DNA of 64,000 nt from Halovenus carboxidivorans (GTDB lineage: Archaea > Halobacteriota > Halobacteria > Halobacteriales > Haloarculaceae): NCBI RefSeq assembly GCF_009831575.1, contig NZ_WUUT01000002.1:434001-498000 (forward strand), read 5' to 3'. The position numbers and the translations under genes were made by a program. The notes below the pieces were generated by a model, which worked only from the letters and a program-made list of their open reading frames with translations, was not told the DNA's origin and searched no databases. Shown here piece by piece: positions 43,287 through 52,302 of the stretch. The first letter of the stretch is position 1. Each line of letters opens with the position of its first letter.

Positions 43287-45587
43287 ATGAGTACTGAAGA
43301 TCCAAGCGACACAGACGAGCCCCGACACCCCTACGAGACGGAAGACTCGTTCCACCCGATGGGCGAGCAGTGGGAAAACCGCATGCGCGAGGAACTCGAG
43401 GAGACCGACTACGACGCGGACCTCGGGATGCAGATGGCGCGGGATGCCCAGCGTCTCGTTGCGGGCGAAATATCCGAAGAGGAGTTCTACGCGGAGTACC
43501 ACGACGACGTCAAAGAGGAGTTCGAGACCGACGAGCGCCCGATTTTCGACGACCTCGAAGGCGTCGACATCGACGAGTTCGAGGACGAGTCACTGCTCGA
43601 ATCTCTGGCCGATGTCGACCTGAGCGCCGACGACGTCTCGCGGCGTGAGATGATGAACAAGATGGGCGCGGCAGGTCTGTTCCTCGGATACAGCGCCTTT
43701 GCGACCTACGACGACACCGACGACGAAGTGCCCCAGCTCGTCGACGGCGTCCGTCCGGCCGACGAAGACGAACGGAAACACCGCTGGGGAATGACCATCG
43801 ACCTCGAACGGTGTGACGGCTGTCTGGCCTGCGTGTCGGGCTGTATCAGCGAGAACGGGACTTCGACGGGTGCAAACTGGATGTACGTCTTCACATATGA
43901 AGACGAGCAGTCCGAGTCCGAGAACCCGAACCAGCTGGTCCGCCCGTGCCAGCACTGCTCGAACGCACCGTGTGCGAAGGTCTGTCCGGTCCGCGCGCGA
44001 CACACCCGAAGCAAGGACGGCATCGTCCTGACGAACTACGAGGTCTGTATCGGCTGTCGGTACTGTCAGGTCGCCTGCCCCTACGGTGTCAACTACTTCC
44101 AGTGGGGCGATCCGGACGTCGAGATGAGCCGACTCGAACACGTCGACATGACGCCGGACGAGGTCCGCGCACTCGACCCCGGCGAGGACGCCGAGACCTA
44201 CGGCGGTCACACCTACGCGGCGGAAGGCTCCGAAAGGCTGAACGCGCTCCAGGACGCCAACGACCACGTCTACGACGGGCGTGGCTGGTGGGTCGACAGC
44301 CGCCCGCCGATCGGGACGATGGGCAAGTGTACGTTCTGCCCGTCCCGACAGGACAACACGACCGGCGACAACGGAAACGAGAAGGGATCGGTCGCCTGTA
44401 TGGACGCCTGCGATCAGCAGGGCATGAGCGCGATCCACTTCGGCGACCTCGACGCCGAGGTCGGCGACGACTACGACCGCGCGGTCCGGTATCTCGAAGA
44501 GCGGCAGGCGAAAGCCGACAACCGAGACCGGACCAACAAGTTCGACGCCAACATCTACTTCTACGATACGGAAGTCAGCAGCGACACGGCCGCATCGGCC
44601 GGCGCACCGGATCTCAGCAGCGTCGACAACGGCTACTACTCGCTGCATCTCGTCCAGCGCGACGCTGGAAGCTCCGACAGCGAGTGGGGCGTCTACGACA
44701 CCGAAGAGGTTCTGGTCGCCGGGTCGGCGCTGCCGGAAGGAGACTTCAGCGGTTCGATCGGCTCCTTCGGGGGCGTCCCCTCCTCCGAACTGCAGGTGCT
44801 GAACACCCAGGGCACGACCGAGATTCCGGCGTCGGTCGTCTACGACGGCGACCTCGGCGACGGCGAAGTGCTCGAGACGACCGTCTCGCTGCGACTGGGA
44901 AGCGACGGCGAGACGCTGGCGAGCCAGAGCCTGACGGTCAACGAGGCCGGGGCCAGCCAGGATCTCACCTTCACTGTCAACGGTGGCAGCATCGAGAGCC
45001 CCGAGGGATCGTACGTCCTGTACCTGGCGGTCGAACCGGCCAACGGCGAGGTCAGCGCGGCCGCCCACGAGGGCGTCTACCTGACTGCGGGCGAGCCGAA
45101 CGTCGATCTTCCGTCCGCGCCGTACGGCTCGGTGACCGGACAGGAAGGGTCGCTGTCGAACGTGCCGAACATCCTGCACAAAGGCGGTAGCTCGGAGATC
45201 GACGCTACCATCTCGTACCCGTCCTCCGAGCCGCTGGACGCGCAGATCGGTCTCGTGCTCTACAACGGCGAGACGGAGGAAGTCGTCGCACAGACCGAGT
45301 ACTCCTTCGAGCAGCAGTACACGTCCAACACCGCCTGGGACTCCGGGCTATCGACGTTCAAGCTCCTCGAGGATCTCGGAACCAGTCCGAACATCACCTA
45401 CATCGGCAACGAGCCGGGCCCGAACGCCGAGCAGGTCAGTGCCGAGGAGATGCCGGTCGCCTACGCCGATATCAGCAACAAGTGGGACGTTCAGGTCCTC
45501 GACAAGCGGCTCGAACGACTCAAGTACGGCGCAAACGTCCCCGAGGGCGCAACCGTCGGTGGCGGAGGCGGCGGAGGTGATCACTAA
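43287..45587 (+). CDS. Fe-S subunit of an NrfD-type membrane oxidoreductase
   Basis: A 766-residue protein of the DmsB/NrfC/PsrB type with four [4Fe-4S] motifs: CDGCLACVSGC (176-186), CQHCSNAPCAKVC (221-233), CIGCRYCQVAC (254-264), and CTFC (348-351) with CMDAC (371-375). Residues 1-115 form an acidic domain, like the 4Fe-4S ferredoxin N-terminal family. A Tat-like motif SRREMMNKMGAAGLFLGYSAFA begins only at residue 118, so it is internal. A beta-rich domain of roughly 260 residues (about 430-690) interrupts the C-terminal segment, which resumes at NITYIGNEPGPNAE. It forms a complex with the NrfD protein 2 bases downstream. Confidence 0.85.
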   Translation: MSTEDPSDTDEPRHPYETEDSFHPMGEQWENRMREELEETDYDADLGMQMARDAQRLVAGEISEEEFYAEYHDDVKEEFETDERPIFDDLEGVDIDEFEDESLLESLADVDLSADDVSRREMMNKMGAAGLFLGYSAFATYDDTDDEVPQLVDGVRPADEDERKHRWGMTIDLERCDGCLACVSGCISENGTSTGANWMYVFTYEDEQSESENPNQLVRPCQHCSNAPCAKVCPVRARHTRSKDGIVLTNYEVCIGCRYCQVACPYGVNYFQWGDPDVEMSRLEHVDMTPDEVRALDPGEDAETYGGHTYAAEGSERLNALQDANDHVYDGRGWWVDSRPPIGTMGKCTFCPSRQDNTTGDNGNEKGSVACMDACDQQGMSAIHFGDLDAEVGDDYDRAVRYLEERQAKADNRDRTNKFDANIYFYDTEVSSDTAASAGAPDLSSVDNGYYSLHLVQRDAGSSDSEWGVYDTEEVLVAGSALPEGDFSGSIGSFGGVPSSELQVLNTQGTTEIPASVVYDGDLGDGEVLETTVSLRLGSDGETLASQSLTVNEAGASQDLTFTVNGGSIESPEGSYVLYLAVEPANGEVSAAAHEGVYLTAGEPNVDLPSAPYGSVTGQEGSLSNVPNILHKGGSSEIDATISYPSSEPLDAQIGLVLYNGETEEVVAQTEYSFEQQYTSNTAWDSGLSTFKLLEDLGTSPNITYIGNEPGPNAEQVSAEEMPVAYADISNKWDVQVLDKRLERLKYGANVPEGATVGGGGGGGDH

Positions 45588-45589
45588 CT

Positions 45590-46927
45590 ATGGCAACGAA
45601 AGAACCTGAACCGGACGACATCATCCAGCCGATCCTGAACACCTCGAAGTGGTGGTACGCGGCCTTCGGGACTGCCATCGGGGTCATCCTGCTGTGGCTG
45701 ACCGCCTGGGGATGGCAGCTCCAGAACGGGCTGATCGTCACCGGCCTCGGCGACTGGGGTAGCGGTGGCGGTGTCACCTGGGGCCTGTACATCGGGGCGT
45801 TCATCTGGTGGGTCGGCGTCGCACACGGTGGGATCATCCTCTCGGCAGCCGTCCGGCTGTTCGGGATGAAGAAGTATCAGCCGGTGGCCCGCGTCGCGGA
45901 GCTACTGACGCTGACCGCGCTGAGCATGGCCGGTCTGTACATCGTCATGCACACCGGTCGACCCGACCGGATGGTCGTCAGCGTCATCCAGGCGTACCCG
46001 TGGACGGTCACGTCGTCGCCGCTGGTGTGGGACCTGACGGTCATTACGCTGTACTTCGTCCTGACGGCGACGTACATCACCCTGACGCTGCGGTACGACG
46101 CCGTCCGTCTCCGCCACAAGGTGCCTGACTACCTCGGGCCGGTCTACTCCGCGGTCACCTTCGGCTACACCAAAAAGGAAGACGAGATCATCGAGCGGAT
46201 GGTCTGGTGGCTCGCGCTGGGGATCATCATCCTCGCGCCGCTGTTGCTCCACGGTGGTGTGATTCCGTGGCTGTTCGCGCTGCTGCCCTCGATGCCGAAG
46301 TGGCAGGGCGCGGTGCAGGGACCGCAGTTCCTCTCGATTGCACTCACCTCCGCAATCGGCGGTGTGATCATCATCTCGTACGGTCTGCGGTGGGCCTACG
46401 ACTGGGATCACATCCTCACTGACGAGGTGTTCAAGGGGCTGACCAAGTGGCTCGGCCTGTTCAGCCTGCTGTACATCTGGCTGCAGCTCCAGCAGCTGAT
46501 CAACGGGCTGTACGCCGCGCCGCTGGACCTGCGAGAGGTCACGTGGGCGACGGTCACGAACCCGATCTACGTGGACATGGCGATACTGATGACCATCGTC
46601 CTCGGGTACATCTTCGCCTCGTCGCTCAGCGACAAGGTCTTCTCGAAACGGCGCTCGCTGATCATCTCCTTCATGGCGCTGTACGCGACGCTGTCGGAGA
46701 AGATCCTGTTCGTCTTCGAGGGGCTCGAGTACCCGACCTTCAGCCTCTACCACGCAGTGCCGGGACACTACACGCCGAGCATCGTCGAACTGGCGTCGCT
46801 CGGCGGGACGATTTCGCTGTGTACGCTGCTGTTCCTGGTCATTCTGAAGTTGTTCCCGGTGGTGGAGCTACACGCGGTGGAGAGTCACGACGACCACGAT
46901 GAACACGACGAGGAGGTGTCAGCATGA
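45590..46927 (+). CDS. NrfD/PsrC family quinol-binding membrane subunit
   Basis: A 445-residue integral membrane protein with about ten helices (for example FGTAIGVILLWLTAWGW, WGLYIGAFIWWVGVAHGG, AMLMTIVLGYIF-type). The first half holds GAFIWWVGVAHGGIILSAAVRL, the conserved proximal-quinone helix of NrfD proteins. NrfD subunits exchange electrons between quinol and the peripheral Fe-S subunit. It belongs to the halocyanin/Fe-S operon. No catalytic molybdopterin subunit is nearby, so the module more resembles alternative complex III minus its cytochromes. The stop overlaps the next ATG (ATGA). Confidence 0.85.
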   Translation: MATKEPEPDDIIQPILNTSKWWYAAFGTAIGVILLWLTAWGWQLQNGLIVTGLGDWGSGGGVTWGLYIGAFIWWVGVAHGGIILSAAVRLFGMKKYQPVARVAELLTLTALSMAGLYIVMHTGRPDRMVVSVIQAYPWTVTSSPLVWDLTVITLYFVLTATYITLTLRYDAVRLRHKVPDYLGPVYSAVTFGYTKKEDEIIERMVWWLALGIIILAPLLLHGGVIPWLFALLPSMPKWQGAVQGPQFLSIALTSAIGGVIIISYGLRWAYDWDHILTDEVFKGLTKWLGLFSLLYIWLQLQQLINGLYAAPLDLREVTWATVTNPIYVDMAILMTIVLGYIFASSLSDKVFSKRRSLIISFMALYATLSEKILFVFEGLEYPTFSLYHAVPGHYTPSIVELASLGGTISLCTLLFLVILKLFPVVELHAVESHDDHDEHDEEVSA

Positions 46928-47139
46928 CTTGGGACGTTATCAACCCCGGAATCTGGGTCATCTTCGGCGTCATCGGCCTCCCAGTGTACACGCTGTTCCT
47001 CGGGTGGTTCCTCGGAAAACCACGCGAGTACAGCACCACAGTACTGGGGCTGTCGGTGTTCGCTAGCCTCGTGTTATCGCTGTGGGGCGGGCTGTACGTC
47101 GTCACGATGCTGATCCGCTTTTTCTTCTTCACCGGATAG
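46924..47139 (+). CDS. Small two-helix membrane protein of the NrfD complex
   Basis: A 71-residue protein with two membrane helices (WVIFGVIGLPVYTLFLGWFLG and FASLVLSLWGGLYVVTMLIRFF). It overlaps the NrfD gene by 4 bases and is followed by 100 bases of spacer, so it is a likely accessory subunit of the same complex, comparable to small subunits in alternative complex III. No family assignment is possible from sequence alone. Confidence 0.7.
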   Translation: MTWDVINPGIWVIFGVIGLPVYTLFLGWFLGKPREYSTTVLGLSVFASLVLSLWGGLYVVTMLIRFFFFTG

Positions 47140-47239
47140 CCCGCCGGGCGGTTTCGGGACGACTCGCCCTCGAATCGATCACTCGTTTTGTCGAGCCGAA
47201 CCCGAAAGGGACACACTACTGCACCCCCTATTGGCAGGT

Positions 47240-48379
47240 ATGGCTACAGAAGAAGAGCTTATGGAGAGACTCAGCGAGGTCGAAGAGCCGCTGATCGGCG
47301 ACGATATCGTCTCGCTAGATCTCGTCAACGGCGTCCAGATCGACGGCGACACCGCGCACATCTCACTCGCGTTCAACTCCCCCTTCGCCCCGACCGAGAT
47401 GGATCTCGGTGAAGAGATCCGTGAGGTCGTCCGTGACGAAGGGTACGACCCACAACTGCACGCCGACGTGGACCACATCGACGGCTTCGACGACGACGTG
47501 TTCCCGAACATCCGCAACGTGATCGCGGTCGCGTCCGGCAAGGGCGGTGTCGGGAAGACCACCGTCGCCGCGAATCTGGCCGCCGGGCTCGACAAGCTCG
47601 GCGCCCGGGTCGGCCTGCTGGATGCGGACATCCACGGGCCGAACGTGCCGCGGATTCTTCCGGTGGACGAGGATCCCGGCGTGACGCCCGAGGAGGAGAA
47701 GATGGTACCCGCCGTCTCCGACGGTGTCAAGGTGATCAGCATGGACTTCATGACGAAAAACCAGGACGACCCGACGATCATGCGGGGTCCGATGGTCAAC
47801 AACGTCATGACCCACTTCCTGGAGAACGTCGAGTGGGGCACCCTCGATTACCTGGTCGTCGACCTGCCGCCGGGGACCGGTGACGCCTCGCTGGACCTGC
47901 TCCAGACCCTGCCCGTGACGGCCGCGACAATCGTCACGACGCCCCAGCAGATGGCCGTCGACGACGCCCGGAAGGGGCTGCGACTGTTCGAGAAACACGA
48001 CACGCCCGTCATGGGCATCGTCGAGAACATGAGCGCGTTCCACTGTGCGAACTGCGGCGACACGCACGACCCGTTCGGCTCCGGCGGTGCCGAAGAGATC
48101 GCCGAGGACTACGGCGTCCGCAACCTCGGTTCCCTGCCGATCCACGAGGACTTCGGCGCCGACGGGACGACCGATCCGGTCGTCAAAAACGAGGCGAGCG
48201 CGGTCCACGACGACGCCGTCGAACTGATCGAATCGATGGCCGACCGCATCGGCGAGATCAACCGACGGAAGGTCGCCGGCAAACTCGACACCGTCGACAG
48301 CGGCTCTGCCTTCGGCGATCAGCCCTCCGGGACGGCCACACTCGGCACGAAGGGCGGCCGCGGCGGACAGGGCCTCTGA
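47240..48379 (+). CDS. Mrp/NBP35 family Fe-S carrier ATPase
   Basis: A 379-residue P-loop protein. Residues 1-80 are a MIP18/DUF59 domain; the deviant Walker A is SGKGGVGKTT (99-108), followed by GLLDADIHGPNVPRIL, DYLVVDLPPGTGDASLD and a C-x-x-C motif in FHCANCGD near 270. These proteins bind and transfer [4Fe-4S] clusters (ApbC/Mrp). The acidic tail ends in a Gly-rich stretch. ATG at 47240 is preferred over TTG at 47231. It could serve the large Fe-S subunit upstream, but it is also a general factor. Confidence 0.9.
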   Translation: MATEEELMERLSEVEEPLIGDDIVSLDLVNGVQIDGDTAHISLAFNSPFAPTEMDLGEEIREVVRDEGYDPQLHADVDHIDGFDDDVFPNIRNVIAVASGKGGVGKTTVAANLAAGLDKLGARVGLLDADIHGPNVPRILPVDEDPGVTPEEEKMVPAVSDGVKVISMDFMTKNQDDPTIMRGPMVNNVMTHFLENVEWGTLDYLVVDLPPGTGDASLDLLQTLPVTAATIVTTPQQMAVDDARKGLRLFEKHDTPVMGIVENMSAFHCANCGDTHDPFGSGGAEEIAEDYGVRNLGSLPIHEDFGADGTTDPVVKNEASAVHDDAVELIESMADRIGEINRRKVAGKLDTVDSGSAFGDQPSGTATLGTKGGRGGQGL

Positions 48380-48466
48380 ACGGTCGGCTCCGATCGGCCG
48401 GTGGCTCTGTAGGTAACGGGAGAACGTATCAGTAGGTTTTACGCACCCGGGTCCGAACGTCCGGGT

Positions 48467-49876
48467 ATGACAGACGAGGACTACCGAACCGAGCAGGACA
48501 GCCTCGGCGAAATGCAGGTTCCGGCGGACGCCTACTGGGGGGCACAGACCCAGCGGGCGATCGAGAACTTCCCCATCTCGAACATCTCGTTCGGCCGGCG
48601 GTTCGTCCGGGCGCTGGGCATCGTCAAGAAGGGCGCGGCCCAGGCCAACCGCGACCTCGGGCTGATCGAGGAGGAGAAGGCCGACTGCATCATAGAGGCG
48701 GCCGACGAGGTCATCGCGGGCGAACACGACGACCAGTTCCCCGTCGATATCTTCCAGACCGGGTCGGGGACGTCCTCGAACATGAACGCCAACGAGGTCA
48801 TCGCCAACCGCGCGACCGAACTGTACGGCGGCGAGATCGGTACCCGAGAGATCCACCCGAACGACCACGTCAACTACGGCCAGTCGAGCAACGACGTGAT
48901 CCCGACGGCGATGCACGTCGCCTCCCTGGAGGCCGTCGAGCGGGACCTGCTCCCCGCTCTCGCCGCGCTGCGTGACGAACTCCAAGCCAAGGAGACGGAG
49001 TTCGCGGACGTGGTCAAGACGGGCCGAACCCACCTGCAGGACGCCACGCCGGTCACGCTCGGCCAGGAGTTCGGCGGCTACCGGACCCAGATCGAGAAAG
49101 GTATCGAGCGGGTGCGCAACAGCCGCGAGCACCTCTCGGAACTCGCACTCGGCGGGACGGCGACGGGAACGGGACTGAACACCCATCCGGAGTTCCCGGA
49201 ACGCGCCGCGGAGTACATCTCCGAGGAGACCGACATCGACTTCCGCGAGGCCGACAACCACTTCGAGGCCCAGGCCGCCCACGACGCGATGAGCGAAGCA
49301 CACGGCGCGTTGCGAACGGTCGCGGGCAGTCTGAACAAGATCGCGAACGACCTGCGGCTGCTGGCCTCGGGGCCGCGAAACGGCCTCGGCGAGATCGAAC
49401 AGCCCGAGAACCAGCCCGGGTCGTCGATCATGCCGGGGAAGATCAACCCCGTCGTCGCGGAATCGGTCAATCAGGTCCACAAGCAGGTCGTCGGCAACGA
49501 CGCCGCGGTCTCCGCCGGCGCCGCCGAGGGACAGATCGACCTCAATCTCTACAAGCCGGTGCTGGCGCACAACTTCCTCCAGTCGGCGAACATCCTCACG
49601 AACGTCAGCGAGGCCTTCGCCGAGAAGTTCGTCCGCAAACTCGAAGCCAACGAGCAACACTGTGCCGACCGCGTCGAGCAGTCCATGGCGCTGGCGACGG
49701 CACTCAACCCCGCAATCGGCTACGACAAGGCCAGCGAAGTCGCCAAGACGGCACTCAAGGAGGGCAAGTCCGTCCGTGAAGTCGCAATCGAGAAGGGCTA
49801 CCTGAGCGAGGAGGAAGCCGACGAGGTGCTCGACCCCGCCAAGATGACCGAACGGGTCATCCTCGGCGACGACTAA
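48467..49876 (+). CDS. fumC: Class II fumarate hydratase
   Basis: A 469-residue homotetrameric TCA-cycle enzyme that converts fumarate and malate. Signature segments: FQTGSGTSSNMNANEV (active-site region), HPNDHVNYGQSSNDVIPT, KTGRTHLQDATPV, and GSSIMPGKINPV near residue 320, the superfamily signature with the catalytic Ser loop. The C-terminus (EKGYLSEEEADEVLDPAKMT) is complete. TTTTAC at 48437-48442 lies 30 to 25 bases before the ATG. Confidence 0.95.
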   Translation: MTDEDYRTEQDSLGEMQVPADAYWGAQTQRAIENFPISNISFGRRFVRALGIVKKGAAQANRDLGLIEEEKADCIIEAADEVIAGEHDDQFPVDIFQTGSGTSSNMNANEVIANRATELYGGEIGTREIHPNDHVNYGQSSNDVIPTAMHVASLEAVERDLLPALAALRDELQAKETEFADVVKTGRTHLQDATPVTLGQEFGGYRTQIEKGIERVRNSREHLSELALGGTATGTGLNTHPEFPERAAEYISEETDIDFREADNHFEAQAAHDAMSEAHGALRTVAGSLNKIANDLRLLASGPRNGLGEIEQPENQPGSSIMPGKINPVVAESVNQVHKQVVGNDAAVSAGAAEGQIDLNLYKPVLAHNFLQSANILTNVSEAFAEKFVRKLEANEQHCADRVEQSMALATALNPAIGYDKASEVAKTALKEGKSVREVAIEKGYLSEEEADEVLDPAKMTERVILGDD

Positions 49877-49914
49877 CAGTTCGCTTATTTTCTTCCACTC
49901 GTATTGTCGTCGTA

Positions 49915-51483
49915 ATGAGTGATCGACGGGAGCTGTTCGTCGTGCTCGCGATTCTGGCGTCGTTCGGTTCGCTGGCCGTTCTCGGCGGACCTGGACTCGA
50001 TCCCGGTGACGGAGCGGCATCGCCGGAGCGGACGACAGGCTCACAGACCGGCGAGGACGCGGTACAACAGAGCGGAGACACGGCCCGGCAGACGGTGGTC
50101 CACGAGTGTGCGGCGACGCCGCCGGAGGACTACGCGGATCCGGCCGGGAACGGCTCCGACACGCTGGGCTGGGTCGAGGGCTACTGGTACGACGAACCAC
50201 TGGCCATCGACCGGTCGGACGGGCTGAACGAGACCGAACTCCGGCGCGTGAGCGCGCGAACGGCCGCCCGCGTGGAGGCGCTACGGTGTCTGCCGGCCAG
50301 AGAGGGCGTCCCGCCCGTCGAGGTGCAGACCCGCGAGCAGTTCCGCGCTAACCAGTCCGGTGCGTTCGATGTCTCGCGAGAACGGCGGCTTGCCGACAAC
50401 GCCGCGCTGGCGATCAGGCTGATCTCCGGCACCGAATCCAACAGCACCGACGAGCGCGAACAGAACCGCGGCTCCTCCGTCACGGGTACGTACAACTTCG
50501 TCACCGAGGAGATTCGCGTCGTCACGGACGGCGGATCGAATCTCACGATCGACGAGGGCGTGTTGGCCCACGAGATCGGACACGCGATCCAGGACCAGCA
50601 CTTCGATCTCGGCGGCTACAACCGCAGCACAGTCGACCGCGACAAGGCGATTCTCGGTCTCATCGAGGGGGATGTCAGCTACGTCCAGCGGCAGTACCGA
50701 CAGGCCTGTGCGACCGGCGGCTGGGAACAGGGCTGTCTCAGTTTCGACGGAGGGGGCAACGAAAGCACCGAAGACGGGGACTCCGGTCCGAACGTGGCGA
50801 ACTGGGGGCTGTACTTCCAGACCCGCCAACCGTACAACGACGGTCCCGCGTTCATCGAGTATATCTACGAGCGCGGCGACGGCTGGTCGTCGGTGAACGA
50901 CCTCTACGACGAACCCCCGACGACAGTGATGGAAGTCGTTCGGCCGGACCGCTACGGCGAGTTCGAGCCACGGTCGTTCAGCGTGGCCGACCGGAGCAGC
51001 GGGGAGTGGGAGCGGTACGACCCCGCGGCCGGGCCGGAGTACGATCAGATCGGCGTCGCCGGAATCTCGTCGATGTTCATCGCCCCGTCGATCGAAACGG
51101 ACGCCGAGGTGAACATCTACACGCCGGCGGAGATTCTGGCGAACGGGGACAGCCGCACGTACCAGTACTTCCAGGAGGAGACCGCCGGCTGGCGCGGTGA
51201 TCGGCTCTACACCTACCGGGGAGCGGGTAACCAGACCGCGGCCGTGTGGGCCATCGAGTGGTCGTCCGCGGCGAGGTGGGAGCCGTTCGTCCGCAGCTAC
51301 AGAGAGTTGATCGCGTACCGCGGCGGCGAACGGGTCAGCGAGAGCACCTATCAGTTCGGCCCCGAGACGGGCTATGACATGGCACTGCAGATCAGAACGG
51401 ACGGCACCCGCGTGACAATCGTGACTGCGCCGACCGTCGACCAACTGGAGGAGGTCCATCCGCCCGACCCGTCGGCGCAGTGA
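49915..51483 (+). CDS. Hvo_1808-type surface protein with zincin motif
   Basis: A 522-residue exported protein. Residues 7-25 form a signal anchor (LFVVLAILASFGSLAVLGG), followed by a low-complexity Thr/Gln linker. The body has HEIGHAIQDQHF at 219-230, the HExxH zinc motif, and EGDVSYVQRQY about 25 residues later, which could give the third ligand. Conserved family features include GYWYDEPLAID. The resemblance is to a haloarchaeal surface family known from Haloferax; peptidase activity is plausible but not proven. Confidence 0.8.
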   Translation: MSDRRELFVVLAILASFGSLAVLGGPGLDPGDGAASPERTTGSQTGEDAVQQSGDTARQTVVHECAATPPEDYADPAGNGSDTLGWVEGYWYDEPLAIDRSDGLNETELRRVSARTAARVEALRCLPAREGVPPVEVQTREQFRANQSGAFDVSRERRLADNAALAIRLISGTESNSTDEREQNRGSSVTGTYNFVTEEIRVVTDGGSNLTIDEGVLAHEIGHAIQDQHFDLGGYNRSTVDRDKAILGLIEGDVSYVQRQYRQACATGGWEQGCLSFDGGGNESTEDGDSGPNVANWGLYFQTRQPYNDGPAFIEYIYERGDGWSSVNDLYDEPPTTVMEVVRPDRYGEFEPRSFSVADRSSGEWERYDPAAGPEYDQIGVAGISSMFIAPSIETDAEVNIYTPAEILANGDSRTYQYFQEETAGWRGDRLYTYRGAGNQTAAVWAIEWSSAARWEPFVRSYRELIAYRGGERVSESTYQFGPETGYDMALQIRTDGTRVTIVTAPTVDQLEEVHPPDPSAQ

Positions 51484-51531
51484 ACGATCGCAAAACCCGA
51501 GTCGGCCTCGACCGATCCGTCCGACGCGGCG

Positions 51532-52146
51532 TCACTCGTCCCCGGCAAGGAGCCTGTGTTCGATGTACGCGTCGAGTTCTTCCTGTACCGTCTGCCCGAT
51601 GTCGTCGTCGGTCGTCGTGATCTGTCGGTTGACCGTCCCGTGAATCACGGACATGAGAAACGACGCCGCTCGGTCGGGGTCGACCTCCCGGAAGACGCCC
51701 GAAGCGATCCCCTGCCGGACGACCATGGCCATGCGGTCGTGGAAGAACTGGTCCGTTCGGGTGAACTGCTCCCGGTAGGCGTCGTCGTGGGCGGCCTGAG
51801 CGCGAAGCTCCGTCATCGCGCGCTCGAACTCCGTCCGTTCGGGCTCCGGAGCCGTCGGAATCGCGTGATTGAGCATCTCCCGTAGCTGACCCTCCGGGTC
51901 GTCGGTCGCCTCCTCGGGGACGCTCGCCTCGAACCGTTCCAGCAGAAAGGCCAGCAGACCGACCAGTAGATCGTCTTTGCCGTCGTAGTGCTGATAGATC
52001 AGCGACTTGCTCTTCGGAAACTGCTCGTCGATCCGGTCCATAGTCAACCCGGAGTAGCCGTGCTCCCGCAGCGCGTCGTACGCCGCCTGCATGATCTCGG
52101 TCCGAGTGTTCTCCGGTGCCGACTCAAACGGATCGGGCATTCCCAT
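51532..52146 (-). CDS. TetR/AcrR family repressor
   Basis: A 204-residue protein with the N-terminal TetR helix-turn-helix (TRTEIMQAAYDALREHGYSG, LTMDRIDEQFPKSKSLIYQHY, then DGKDDLLVGLL) and a helical ligand domain. It is divergent from the MATE exporter, with a perfect palindrome just upstream of its start (52148-52167), so it most likely represses both genes. ATG at 52146 is preferred; another ATG lies two codons downstream. The inducer is unknown. Confidence 0.9.
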   Translation of the reverse strand: MGMPDPFESAPENTRTEIMQAAYDALREHGYSGLTMDRIDEQFPKSKSLIYQHYDGKDDLLVGLLAFLLERFEASVPEEATDDPEGQLREMLNHAIPTAPEPERTEFERAMTELRAQAAHDDAYREQFTRTDQFFHDRMAMVVRQGIASGVFREVDPDRAASFLMSVIHGTVNRQITTTDDDIGQTVQEELDAYIEHRLLAGDE

Positions 52147-52147
52147 G

Positions 52148-52167
52148 GTGAATGAATATTCATTCAC
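52148..52167. promoter_or_regulatory. TetR-type operator
   Basis: GTGAATGAAT followed by ATTCATTCAC is a perfect 20-base palindrome that ends 2 bases before the tetR-type start on the minus strand. A TATA-like CATATA element lies just beyond it, and its reverse (GTATATG) faces the MATE gene. A repressor bound here would cover the tetR transcription start and could also affect the exporter. Confidence 0.82.
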
Positions 52168-52302
52168 AAGGTATATGCGTTTTCACTCCCACAGCTATCG
52201 TGTGCACTGGACCGCCGCAGAGTCGGATCTCTCGGACACGCACGGACGACGGGTAGCTGGCAGTGCCCCGAACGGCCGTCACGACCGGGGGGTGTCCGCC
52301 TG

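Noticed and set aside
47363-50200. A 945-codon minus-strand frame opposite Mrp and fumC
   Set aside because: Stop-free antisense frames are common in GC-rich haloarchaeal DNA; the plus strand carries recognised enzymes.
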